DNA of 20,502 nucleotides, taken from contig JBGTKP010000038.1 of the NCBI GenBank assembly GCA_041744575.1, positions 1 through 20,502 of the forward strand. Reading direction: 5' to 3'. Below the pieces are notes generated by a model, which saw nothing but the letters and a program-made list of their open reading frames with translations, was not told the origin of the DNA and made no database searches. Numbering within the stretch: position 1 is the first letter of the stretch; every line of letters begins with the position of its first letter. Of the stretch, positions 7,702 to 14,776 are shown piece by piece. The translations under genes were made by a program, and so were the position numbers. This DNA comes from JTS-RE37 sp041744575. GTDB taxonomy: Bacteria > Bacteroidota > Bacteroidia > Flavobacteriales > Flavobacteriaceae.

Positions 7702-8469
7702 TTAGTCCTTATATACCACCGGCAGCAATTCGCCCTGAGCCAGCCGGAATTTATTTACTTCCTCCGGGGTCATCTGGGCTGTAAAATCAGATTCCTTTAC
7801 CCTGAATCCTGCGTCCCGTAATTTGTCAAAATAATCGAGTCCGTAGATCCGTACGTGATCGTATTGACCAAAAATCCGGGCTCTTTCAGTTTTGTCTGTG
7901 ACACTGTCATCTTCGTAGGTAGCCGCTCTTGTAATGTCCTGAGGAACCTGAAAAATTCCCCAGCCTCCGGGACGCATGATACGGTACAATTCCTGCATTG
8001 CCCGGCCGTCCTCAGGGATGTGCTCCAGAACATGATTGCAAAGCACAACGTCGAAGGAGTTGTTGTCAAAAGGCAGGTGGCAGATGTCAGCCCGGACGTC
8101 AGCAAGAGGTGAATCCAGGTCCGTTGTGGTGTATTCAATGTTCTTAAGAGCCCGGAAGCGTCGGTAAAAGGCCTGTTCCGGGGCAAAATGCAATACCTTA
8201 TGGGGGGCTTTGAAAAAATCAGTTTCCCTCTGCAGATAAAGCCACAGGAGCCTGTGTCGTTCTAGTGACAATGTTGAGGGGGAAAGGACATTTGCCCGAG
8301 GCAGTTCATATCCATAGGGAAGAAAGGCTCTGAAACCCCTGCCATCAATAGGATCCATATACTTATTACCACGCATCCAAAACGTCAGAAACGGTTTCGC
8401 AAGATAACTCAGCTTAATAAGCAATGGCCTTGGAAGGGAATTGAGAATAAATTTGATGATGCGCTTCAT
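7702..8469 (-). CDS. Class I SAM-dependent methyltransferase
   Basis: This is a 255-residue methyltransferase (Methyltransf_11 type) of unknown substrate. The SAM-binding region starts at VLHFAPE (92-98), an unusual motif I lacking the classical glycines. TTDLDSP (115-121) holds the acidic residue of motif II, followed by LPFDNNSFDVVLCNHVLEHI (132-151) and MRPGGWGIFQVP (165-176). The reading frame extends upstream to a GTG at 8535. I chose the ATG at 8469 because GGAGG lies ten bases before it and the extra 22 residues look non-coding. The N-terminal segments MDPIDGRGFRAF and LSPSTLSLERHR sit where relatives, as I recall, have two CPxC pairs, so a zinc ribbon appears lost. It lies downstream of map, probably co-transcribed. 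Confidence 0.9.
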   Translation of the reverse strand: MKRIIKFILNSLPRPLLIKLSYLAKPFLTFWMRGNKYMDPIDGRGFRAFLPYGYELPRANVLSPSTLSLERHRLLWLYLQRETDFFKAPHKVLHFAPEQAFYRRFRALKNIEYTTTDLDSPLADVRADICHLPFDNNSFDVVLCNHVLEHIPEDGRAMQELYRIMRPGGWGIFQVPQDITRAATYEDDSVTDKTERARIFGQYDHVRIYGLDYFDKLRDAGFRVKESDFTAQMTPEEVNKFRLAQGELLPVVYKD

Positions 8470-8479
8470 AATCACAGTT

Positions 8480-8493
8480 CCTCCGGCCGGAGG
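8480..8493 (-). promoter_or_regulatory. Palindrome enclosing the methyltransferase Shine-Dalgarno site
   Basis: The sequence CCTCCGGCCGGAGG is a perfect 14-base palindrome. In the minus-strand mRNA it can fold as CCTCC-(GGCC)-GGAGG, pairing the Shine-Dalgarno GGAGG with an upstream CCTCC. The ATG at 8469 follows ten bases later. Strong Shine-Dalgarno sequences are uncommon in Bacteroidota, so this one stands out. Control of translation by folding is inference. Confidence 0.5.
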
Positions 8494-8551
8494 CGGATGA
8501 CAGGGGATACAATTGGTTGAGAGTTGTAAAGGCACTTCCCACGGTTGGGGT

Positions 8552-9385
8552 CTAACCCGGGATCTTCAGGTTACCTTGTATGACGTTGCGGAATTCATCC
8601 TCCTCCTCGCTTTCCAGCCCCAGGGATTCATAAATATATTTAAAAGTTGAAAGCAACTCCGGTTTGCCATTGACGATGGCCACATTGTGCTCAAAATGGG
8701 CACTCGGTTTCCCATCCGCAGTAAGTATCGTCCATCCGTCCTTTAATTGTTTGATATTTTTGGTACCCATATTGATCATCGGTTCTATGGCGACAACCAT
8801 TCCTTCCGCAAACCGTTTCCCACTGCCCCTCTTACCATAATTCGGAATTTCAGGTCCCTCGTGCAGCTTCTTTCCCAGGCCGTGACCTACCAGTTCCCGG
8901 ACCACCCCATAACCATGCCGTTCACAATATTGCTGAATGGCAAAGCCCACATCGCCCACCCGATTGCCCACCCGGAATTCGCGAATACCCGCGTACAGAG
9001 AAGCTTTGGTCACCTCCAGCAGTTTCCTGGTTTCTTCATCAATTTCACCTACGGCAAAGGTATAGGCGTGATCCCCGTAAAATCCATTTTTCAGCGCCCC
9101 GCAATCCACCGAAATGATATCTCCTTCCCGTAAAGGTTCACGATTGGGAATACCATGAACCACCTGGGCATTCGGGCTCATATTGAGCGTATTTGGAAAA
9201 TTATACATCCCCAGAAATCCGGGTTTGGCACCCTGCTCCCGAATATAATCCTCTGCAAGTTTATCAAGGTAGAGGGCATGTACGCCGGGTTTAATTTCCG
9301 CAGCGATCATGCCAAGGGTTCTGGATACCACAAGGGCGCTTTCGCGCATCAGTTCAATTTCTTCGGCAGATTTTATTTTAATCAT
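8552..9385 (-). CDS. map: Type I methionine aminopeptidase
   Basis: Map removes the initiator methionine from nascent proteins in the cytosol and uses two metal ions. With the ATG at 9385 the protein is 277 residues, slightly longer than the E. coli enzyme because of an acidic C-terminal tail (SEEEDEF). The catalytic and metal residues are all present: H77 (VVHGIP), D94 (SVDCG), D105 (GDHAYTF), H168 (VGHGLG), E201 (AIEPMI) and E232 (HFEHNV). The frame continues upstream to a TTG at 9412, but MIKIKSAEEIELMRES is the normal family start. The flavoprotein gene ends 68 bases upstream and the methyltransferase gene begins 82 bases downstream, so an operon is likely. Confidence 0.97.
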   Translation of the reverse strand: MIKIKSAEEIELMRESALVVSRTLGMIAAEIKPGVHALYLDKLAEDYIREQGAKPGFLGMYNFPNTLNMSPNAQVVHGIPNREPLREGDIISVDCGALKNGFYGDHAYTFAVGEIDEETRKLLEVTKASLYAGIREFRVGNRVGDVGFAIQQYCERHGYGVVRELVGHGLGKKLHEGPEIPNYGKRGSGKRFAEGMVVAIEPMINMGTKNIKQLKDGWTILTADGKPSAHFEHNVAIVNGKPELLSTFKYIYESLGLESEEEDEFRNVIQGNLKIPG

Positions 9386-9453
9386 AATGGCAAAGGTAAA
9401 ATAATACTTCAAAACAGGGGCCAGGACCTTGGCATAGCATCAAACATGGGGAA

Positions 9454-10914
9454 CTAATGAAACAATCGGAATGCCCAGCCTGCCATACGGATCGTCCATT
9501 GGCTGTGCGACTTACGTATCAGGCTCCGAATGGCTTTTTGATTGATCCGGGCTCCTACGGGATAGGGATAGACCCTGGAGTTTATTTTATGTAACGGGAT
9601 ACCTGCATGTTTCGCCAGCTCAAACTCCTGTACCAGTTCCCCGGCATTGGGAGCGATCATGGTTCCGGCAATGATTTTCCTGTTTCCTGCAATTTTGTGA
9701 CTGTCAAGCCAGAGTATCAGTTGGCCATACCCATATTCCCCGATGACAGCCCGGTCATCGTGCTCCATGTCCTGTTCAATTTCCTGTACCTCTGTGCTTC
9801 CGTTCAGAAGATCTTCAGCAGAAAGGCCGAAATGAGCAACCTGCGGGTCTGTAAAAGTCACCCAGCTCAGATCATCCATAGAATCCTTTTTCCTGAAAAA
9901 GGGGAAAAGGAGATTACGCCATACCAAACGAACCATTTTTTCGGCCCCGTGTGAAAATTGATAAGTTCCGGCGGCATCTCCAAGAACATAGACCTTTTTG
10001 TTGGTGCTTTGAAGATACTCGTTCACGCTGATTTTGCCGTCCGACAATAGTTGAATACCCGCCTTATCCAGTTGCAACCCCTCCGTGGTCACGGAGCGGC
10101 CAATTGCCAGGAGAACCGCTTCGCATGGAATCTTTTTTACTGTTCCATCCTTATCTGATAGCAACGCGTGCCCTTCTTCGAAGGCCGATACTTCGGCCTG
10201 ATTATATACCAGGATGTCTTCCTTTTCAAACTGTCGCTGCAGCTTTCCGGAAATGGTGGGCTGCTCCTTTGGCAATAATTGCGATCCATGGTTTACCAGG
10301 GTCACACGGCTTCCCAGCCTGGAGAATGCCTGACCTATTTCACAACCGATCGGGCCGCCCCCGATCACCAGGAAATGTTCCGGCAATTGTAAGCAATCAA
10401 CAAATATGGTTTCGTTGGTGTAAACTGACATTTTCTCGATCCCGGGAATGGATATCATCTTAGGACGGGACCCGGTACAAAGGAAGATGACCTTGGCCCG
10501 GAAGTGTTCACCGCCCACAGCCACCACTTCGCCAGACATAAAACGGGCACTCCCCAGAACCACCTCAATTCCTTTGCGTCTCAGGGCTTCAGGATCTTCT
10601 GTATCCCTTATGATCTTCTGTTTTTGGTGAATATAGGCCAGGACCTTTTTCATATCGGCCCTGCCTTCAACATTCAATCCAAAACCGGCGGCACCTTTTG
10701 CATGGTGGAAGAGTGCCGCAATATGCAGCAGCGCCTTACTTGGGATGCAGCCAAAATTGGTGCAGTCACCTCCAAAGTGGTCCGCGTCCTTTTCTATGAG
10801 GAGGGTGGAAAGATTTAAAAAGCGTGCCACCCCACTGCAACCCAAACCGGCCGCTCCGGCACCGATGACAATGACATCGTAATCTTTAACAGGATGAGCG
10901 CTGGTTTCTGCCAC
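9454..10914 (-). CDS. Mercuric-reductase-like FAD-dependent pyridine nucleotide-disulfide oxidoreductase
   Basis: This is a 486-residue class I flavoprotein disulfide reductase, a relative of dihydrolipoamide dehydrogenase and MerA. It has an FAD site GAGAAG (18-23), the redox disulfide C51/C56 (GGDCTNFGCIPSK), an NAD(P) site GGGPIG (185-190), the second FAD motif VYVLGDAAG (308-316) and a C-terminal dimerisation domain. The position of the HxHP motif of dihydrolipoamide dehydrogenase reads YPYP (449-452), and the paired glutamate is missing. YPY is MerA-like, yet there is no N-terminal heavy-metal domain and no C-terminal cysteine pair, so mercury reduction is not supported. The physiological substrate is unknown. 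The start is GTG at 10914, because a TGA lies in frame four codons upstream and there is no early ATG. gpmI lies upstream on the same strand. Confidence 0.9.
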   Translation of the reverse strand: MAETSAHPVKDYDVIVIGAGAAGLGCSGVARFLNLSTLLIEKDADHFGGDCTNFGCIPSKALLHIAALFHHAKGAAGFGLNVEGRADMKKVLAYIHQKQKIIRDTEDPEALRRKGIEVVLGSARFMSGEVVAVGGEHFRAKVIFLCTGSRPKMISIPGIEKMSVYTNETIFVDCLQLPEHFLVIGGGPIGCEIGQAFSRLGSRVTLVNHGSQLLPKEQPTISGKLQRQFEKEDILVYNQAEVSAFEEGHALLSDKDGTVKKIPCEAVLLAIGRSVTTEGLQLDKAGIQLLSDGKISVNEYLQSTNKKVYVLGDAAGTYQFSHGAEKMVRLVWRNLLFPFFRKKDSMDDLSWVTFTDPQVAHFGLSAEDLLNGSTEVQEIEQDMEHDDRAVIGEYGYGQLILWLDSHKIAGNRKIIAGTMIAPNAGELVQEFELAKHAGIPLHKINSRVYPYPVGARINQKAIRSLIRKSHSQWTIRMAGWAFRLFH

Positions 10915-11003
10915 GGGATGTAATCAGTTTATTTTTTGGATAGAATGGATTCTTTGAAAAGAAGTATCAGGTTACAACTTGCTAAGTTACAGGGCCACGA
11001 AAA

Positions 11004-12521
11004 TTAAATCAGACTTTTTCTTGTCATCACATCCGGTTGAGGGATACCCATTAATTTTAATATGGTTGGGGCGATATCCCCTAAGACACCGCTTCTTACT
11101 TCCTTAATATCCTTTCCCACAACGATCAGCGGTACCGGATTCGTCGTATGTGCCGTATTGGGAGATCCATCCGGATTGATCATGGTTTCACAGTTGCCAT
11201 GATCTGCGATCACCAGGGTGGTATACCCATGTTCCAGCGCAATGGTTATGACATCTTTAGCACAGCTATCAACGGTTTCACACGCTTTGATGGCGGCCTC
11301 CATGCTCCCTGTATGCCCGACCATATCCGGATTGGCGAAATTCAGGCATATAAAATCAACTTCTTCCTTTTTCAATTCCGGCAAAATCGCATCCCTGATT
11401 CCAAAGGCGCTCATTTCCGGCTGCAGGTCATAAGTGGCTACCTTTGGGGACGGGCAAAGGATGCGTTGCTCTCCTTCAAAAGGAATTTCACGCCCTCCGT
11501 TGAAAAAGAAAGTAACATGGGGATATTTCTCAGTCTCCGCAATCCGGATCTGTTTCTTTCCTGCATTGGCCAGAACTTCTCCAAGGGTAAGGATCAGATT
11601 GTCCTTCATGTAAACCACCTCTGTTCCAACAAAAGATTCATCGTAGTTCGTCAGTGTGACGTAATGCAGGTTGAGTTTGTGCATATTATATTCATGGAAA
11701 TCCCTTTGGCTAAGTGCCTGAGTGAGTTCCCGACCCCTGTCTGTCCTGAAGTTAAAAAACACGACCACATCACCATTACCTATTTTTGCGACAATACGCC
11801 CGGTTGGATCTGTGAGGGCAATAGGGGGAATAAACTCATCTGTAATGCCTTTGTCATAATTATGTTTCATTATTGCCTCTATGTCCTTAGTTGGGGTTCC
11901 CGCCCCCTCTACGAGCAGGTCATAGGCCAGTTTGATACGTTCCCATCGATTGTCCCTGTCCATGGCATAATAGCGGCCGATGACAGATGCCAGCCTGGTA
12001 TGTTTCCCTGCACAGAAAGACTGTAAATCCTTTAAAAACATGATCCCACTTCTGGGATCCACATCACGGCCATCCGTGAATGCATGTACGAAAGAATCGG
12101 CGATGCCGTAGGCTTCGGCCATGGTGATCAATCCTTTTAAATGATCGATATGACTGTGAACACCACCATTGCTTAAGAGACCCATGAAGTGAACAGCTTT
12201 GTCATTTTCTCTGGCATAGGTAAATACATTCTGGAGTACGATTTCATCCTTCAGGCGGTCCTCCCTGATGGCCAGGTTGATCCTGGCCAGGTCCTGATAC
12301 ACTATTCGCCCTGCTCCCAGATTCATATGACCAACTTCACTGTTGCCCATCTGACCTTCCGGCAGACCAACATTCATCCCGTCAGTTAGCAGGGTGGCAT
12401 TGGGATAGGTGCTATAAAGCGAATCGATAAAAGGGGTCTTTGCCTGAGCAATTGCGGATACCTGCGGATTTTCAGATATCCCCCATCCGTCCAGGATCAT
12501 TAATATAACCTTACTATTCAT
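11004..12521 (-). CDS. gpmI: 2,3-bisphosphoglycerate-independent phosphoglycerate mutase
   Basis: GpmI interconverts 3- and 2-phosphoglycerate in glycolysis and gluconeogenesis with a two-metal alkaline-phosphatase-like site. The 505-residue length is standard. Visible residues are D11 (ILDGWG), the phosphorylated S61 in GQMGNSEVGH, H122 in the N-terminal part (NGGVHSH), the substrate-binding DGRDVDPRSG (150-159), D399 and H403 (NPDMVGH), D440 and H441 (IADHGN) and H458 (NTAHTT). Every known catalytic position is intact. The ATG at 12521 gives MNSKVILMILDGWG, the normal start. It is probably the first gene of a leftward unit with the flavoprotein, map and methyltransferase genes. A divergent promoter region separates it from the ankyrin gene. 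Confidence 0.98.
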   Translation of the reverse strand: MNSKVILMILDGWGISENPQVSAIAQAKTPFIDSLYSTYPNATLLTDGMNVGLPEGQMGNSEVGHMNLGAGRIVYQDLARINLAIREDRLKDEIVLQNVFTYARENDKAVHFMGLLSNGGVHSHIDHLKGLITMAEAYGIADSFVHAFTDGRDVDPRSGIMFLKDLQSFCAGKHTRLASVIGRYYAMDRDNRWERIKLAYDLLVEGAGTPTKDIEAIMKHNYDKGITDEFIPPIALTDPTGRIVAKIGNGDVVVFFNFRTDRGRELTQALSQRDFHEYNMHKLNLHYVTLTNYDESFVGTEVVYMKDNLILTLGEVLANAGKKQIRIAETEKYPHVTFFFNGGREIPFEGEQRILCPSPKVATYDLQPEMSAFGIRDAILPELKKEEVDFICLNFANPDMVGHTGSMEAAIKACETVDSCAKDVITIALEHGYTTLVIADHGNCETMINPDGSPNTAHTTNPVPLIVVGKDIKEVRSGVLGDIAPTILKLMGIPQPDVMTRKSLI

Positions 12522-12543
12522 TTCAGTATATTTTGAGGAATTT

Positions 12544-12551
12544 CAAAAATA
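12544..12551 (-). promoter_or_regulatory. Putative -7 element for gpmI
   Basis: Read on the minus strand this is TATTTTTG, an exact match to TAnnTTTG, 22 bases upstream of the gpmI ATG. No good -33 TTG is found at the usual spacing, so the call is weak. Confidence 0.3.
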
Positions 12552-12766
12552 GGGCGAAATAGGGACTAATATCCTATTCTTTGGGGGATTTTCAAAGTTT
12601 AAAGGATGGGCCTGGTGGGTCGATAAAGGAGACGGATGGCAGGGGAGGATGTTAAAATTTAGTTATTTAACTGTTAAAGGGTGAAACAAATCAGAAACAG
12701 GTTAGTCTATTGATGTATACGTAAATTCCGAAGTAATTTTTAATGATTTAATAACAAAACCATCCA

Positions 12767-12796
12767 ATGAGTATCAAAATCTCAAATCTATCTTTG
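12767..12796 (+). promoter_or_regulatory. Putative promoter of the ankyrin-repeat gene
   Basis: TATCTTTG at 12789-12796 matches the Bacteroidota -7 consensus. ATG at 12767-12769 lies 19 bases upstream and keeps the TG of the -33 element, the same arrangement and spacing as before nqrA. The implied untranslated leader is about 130 bases. Confidence 0.45.
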
Positions 12797-12934
12797 TAAA
12801 GAAATCCACAAACAAAGGATTCCCTATTCGCAAATTAAGACTGAAAACTACCCAAGTGGAGAGGATTGTTGGCCATCAAAAAAGAAAACAACGGAGTAAT
12901 CAATAACTATTCATCAATTAAAATCAGAATGATC

Positions 12935-13321
12935 ATGAGAAAAACACTTTTATCAGTTGCTGCCTGTATGTGCCTGGCGGTAACAGGCACGTCTGCCATG
13001 GAACAAACCAGCCTCAGTCACAACCTGACCGATACCTATCGGACAGGTGTAAATCCCTTTTGTAAAGCCATTATGCAAGGCGACCTTGCCACAGTTCAAA
13101 GGATGATTGAACTTGGGGAGGATGTCAATCAGAAGTCGCTGGGAATGACCCCTGCGATTTTTGCCGCCCGTTACAACAAGGCGGAGATCCTGCAAGTCCT
13201 GATTGATCACGGCGCAGATCTGAGTTTAAAATGCGATAAGGGATATACGGCTAAAAAGTATGCGAATCTTTCCAATGCTACAGATGCCCTTAACGTATTA
13301 GAAAACTCAGGAAAGAGTTAA
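12935..13321 (+). CDS. Small exported ankyrin-repeat protein
   Basis: This 128-residue protein has an N-terminal signal peptide (MRKTLLSVAACMCLAVTGTSA, probably cut after residue 21) and about two ankyrin repeats. The repeats are visible as NPFCKAIMQGDLATVQRMIELGEDVNQKS and MTPAIFAARYNKAEILQVLIDHGADLSLK, followed by a capping segment KGYTAKKYA. Ankyrin repeats bind proteins, but the partner is unknown. Similar small periplasmic ankyrin proteins are common in flavobacteria. The frame extends back to a TTG at 12866. ATGs at 12929 and 12935 are both possible, and 12935 gives the cleanest signal peptide. The gene stands alone on the plus strand and ends at a strong terminator. Confidence 0.88.
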   Translation: MRKTLLSVAACMCLAVTGTSAMEQTSLSHNLTDTYRTGVNPFCKAIMQGDLATVQRMIELGEDVNQKSLGMTPAIFAARYNKAEILQVLIDHGADLSLKCDKGYTAKKYANLSNATDALNVLENSGKS

Positions 13322-13344
13322 GCACGGAGATTATTTGTCAATTA

Positions 13345-13380
13345 AAAAACCCTGCTCTTTGAAAGCAGGGTTTTTGTTTT
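13345..13380 (+). terminator. Bidirectional rho-independent terminator
   Basis: AAAAACCCTGCT (13345-13356) pairs with AGCAGGGTTTTT (13364-13375), a 12-bp stem with a seven-base loop, followed by further T residues. On the minus strand the stem also ends in a T run, so it can serve both the ankyrin gene and the convergent small membrane-protein gene that ends at 13440. Confidence 0.85.
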
Positions 13381-13439
13381 CATTTATTTACAAATATAGT
13401 GTTCAGGTAAAAGAGTAAATAAACACAAACTACTTAAAA

Positions 13440-13607
13440 TTAAAAATCAAATCCTGTGAAGGCCCGGTACATGAATGCATAAACAGCCATTCCCAGCATT
13501 ATTGCACAGAAAAACGAATATACCTTAAGAAGAATAACGATAAATCCAGGTCTGCAATTGTCAAAAGCTTCAACGTAAAGTTCTCGAAAGTGTAACAGTG
13601 TTCCCAT
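13440..13607 (-). CDS. Small single-helix membrane protein (resembles DUF6747)
   Basis: This 55-residue reading frame starts with ATG at 13607 and ends with TAA at 13440. The N-terminus is MGTLLHFRELYVEAFDNCRP. Residues about 21-50 form one hydrophobic helix (with FFCAIMLGMAVYAFMYRAF), and the tail is TGFDF. The layout of an amphipathic LYVEAF start, one helix, a YAFxYR motif and a TGF ending matches what I remember of the flavobacterial family DUF6747, whose function is unknown. No Shine-Dalgarno is seen. A -7-like TAGCTTTC (13628-13635, minus strand, one mismatch) lies just upstream. It converges on the ankyrin gene and shares its terminator. Confidence 0.65.
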   Translation of the reverse strand: MGTLLHFRELYVEAFDNCRPGFIVILLKVYSFFCAIMLGMAVYAFMYRAFTGFDF

Positions 13608-13968
13608 ATAGTTCTATTTAAAAAAATGAAAGCTATAAAGGTTAAATCAGGGGCTATGCTGAAGATTTGGAGAAAGTCAAAGGTAGTTAAAAAAAACAGA
13701 AATCCTAGGGTTCAGGGTTTTATTTCGGGTATAATTCAGGGCCCGGAGCCCATTTATTATGGATATTCGATGCATTGCCAATAAACCGGATGAACAACTT
13801 CACTTGCTGGTATATTGCCTGCCAGATAGGCGGATTTTGTATCATCAGTTACCGTTAACCGGCATGTGAGGTCTGCCAGGTCAGTAAATATATACGGGCT
13901 ATAATCAGACAGGGCCTACTTTGATTTTTGTCCGTTCAGAGGTATCAAAAATAACACCTGGGTTCAGC
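13608..13968. other. Intergenic region without a recognisable gene
   Basis: This stretch lies downstream of the M48 protease gene and upstream of the small membrane-protein gene. Short plus-strand frames of 52 codons (from 13626) and 36 codons (from 13759) exist, but neither has a ribosome site, promoter or familiar sequence. I see no tRNA or clear terminator. A weak AGGT/ACCT pairing near 13939-13958 has no T tract. Confidence 0.5.
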
Positions 13969-14736
13969 TTATTGCTGGCCTTTGTATTTTTCAATAGCCT
14001 CCCTGATTTTTTCAATCCTGTTTTCGGGATCAGGATGGGTACTCTGAAATTCCGGAACACGGCCCGGCCCTGCCCCTTCTTTGAGGATCTCCATTACCCG
14101 GATCATTTCTTCCGGCTGGTACCCTGCCTGTATCATGAAAAGCACACCCAGTTCATCACTTTCAAGCTCATCACCCCGGCCGTTTTTAAGCAGGGTGTTC
14201 TGGCCGATGCTCCCTACGAGTCCACCTGCGTCGGCGCCAACGCTCGCTCCCATCGATATTGTTTTCCAGAAATTGCTCTCTGCGATCCTTTCTGCGGAAT
14301 GTCTCCCGATCACATGGCCTATTTCATGGCCCAAAACTCCGGCGAGCTGTGCCTCATTCAATCGGGAAAACAAAGCATAGGTAATAAAGACCGGTCCGCC
14401 CGGAAGTGCAAAGGCATTCAGGGTCTGGTCATCCGCAAGTAAATGGAATTCATATTGATAGGGTGTTTCCCGCGCGATACTATTATTCACCATCTTTTTG
14501 CCAATGGCATCTACGAATGCCTGCAGGCGTTCGTCCGGATAGAGGCCGCCAAACTCCCTGGTGATCTCAGGCGCGCTTTGAATTCCTATGGCAATTTCCT
14601 GTTCAGGGGTCATGCTAATGGTTTGGTTGCGACCTGTATATGGATTTTCTTCCTTATTACTGCACCGTTGAACAAAGGCAAAAGCCACAATGGCAAGGCC
14701 AATAAAAATTCTGATTTTCCAGCTACCTCTTCTCAT
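13969..14736 (-). CDS. M48 family zinc metalloprotease, membrane-anchored or exported
   Basis: This 255-residue protease has an N-terminal hydrophobic segment (residues about 8-23, IRIFIGLAIVAFAFV) and a peptidase M48 domain. The zinc-binding HEIGH is at 137-141 and the third ligand is probably E190 in DELESDELG. LNAFALPGGPVFITYALF (106-123) and STHPDPENRIEKIRE (232-246) are the usual surrounding motifs of the BepA/LoiP/Oma1-like group, which works in envelope protein quality control. The cysteine at 25 is preceded by QR, a poor lipobox, so I favour a membrane anchor or ordinary signal peptide. It starts 40 bases downstream of the M15 peptidase gene and is probably co-transcribed with it. Confidence 0.93.
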   Translation of the reverse strand: MRRGSWKIRIFIGLAIVAFAFVQRCSNKEENPYTGRNQTISMTPEQEIAIGIQSAPEITREFGGLYPDERLQAFVDAIGKKMVNNSIARETPYQYEFHLLADDQTLNAFALPGGPVFITYALFSRLNEAQLAGVLGHEIGHVIGRHSAERIAESNFWKTISMGASVGADAGGLVGSIGQNTLLKNGRGDELESDELGVLFMIQAGYQPEEMIRVMEILKEGAGPGRVPEFQSTHPDPENRIEKIREAIEKYKGQQ

Positions 14737-14776
14737 TATTTTCGGCTTTCAAGACGTATCCAAATTACAAAAAAGG

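Larger units (their letters stand above)
12522..12934. other. Divergent intergenic region between gpmI and the ankyrin gene
   Basis: These 413 bases are AT-rich and have no convincing gene on either strand. A TTG-initiated extension of the ankyrin frame from 12866 is possible but unlikely. The region carries one -7-like element for each flanking gene, listed separately, and no clear hairpin, riboswitch or RNA gene that I can recognise. Confidence 0.6.

Noticed and set aside
8470..8535. An upstream GTG start for the methyltransferase.
   Set aside because: The ATG at 8469 has a strong GGAGG at the right distance, and the extra residues look like translated leader.
9454..10914. Calling this gene mercuric reductase (merA) or dihydrolipoamide dehydrogenase (lpd).
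   Set aside because: It has no heavy-metal-binding domain, no C-terminal cysteine pair and no HxHP...E dyad, and there are no mer or dehydrogenase-complex genes nearby.
11148..12026. A 292-codon plus-strand frame antisense to gpmI.
   Set aside because: It is a shadow of a fully conserved gpmI gene and encodes no recognisable domain.
12866..12934. An earlier TTG start for the ankyrin protein.
   Set aside because: It would put 23 polar residues before the signal peptide. The ATG at 12935 gives a normal export signal.
13626..13869. Short plus-strand frames of 52 and 36 codons in the gap after the small membrane-protein gene.
   Set aside because: They have no ribosome site, promoter or recognisable family. 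The first carries an unlikely lysine-rich, low-complexity start.
13939..13958. A possible terminator hairpin after the M48 gene (AGGTGT/ATACCT with a T-rich loop).
   Set aside because: The stem is short, includes a wobble pair and has no T tract after it.
14660..14736. M48 protease as a lipoprotein through Cys25.
   Set aside because: The residues before the cysteine are VQR. Arg at -1 does not fit a lipobox.
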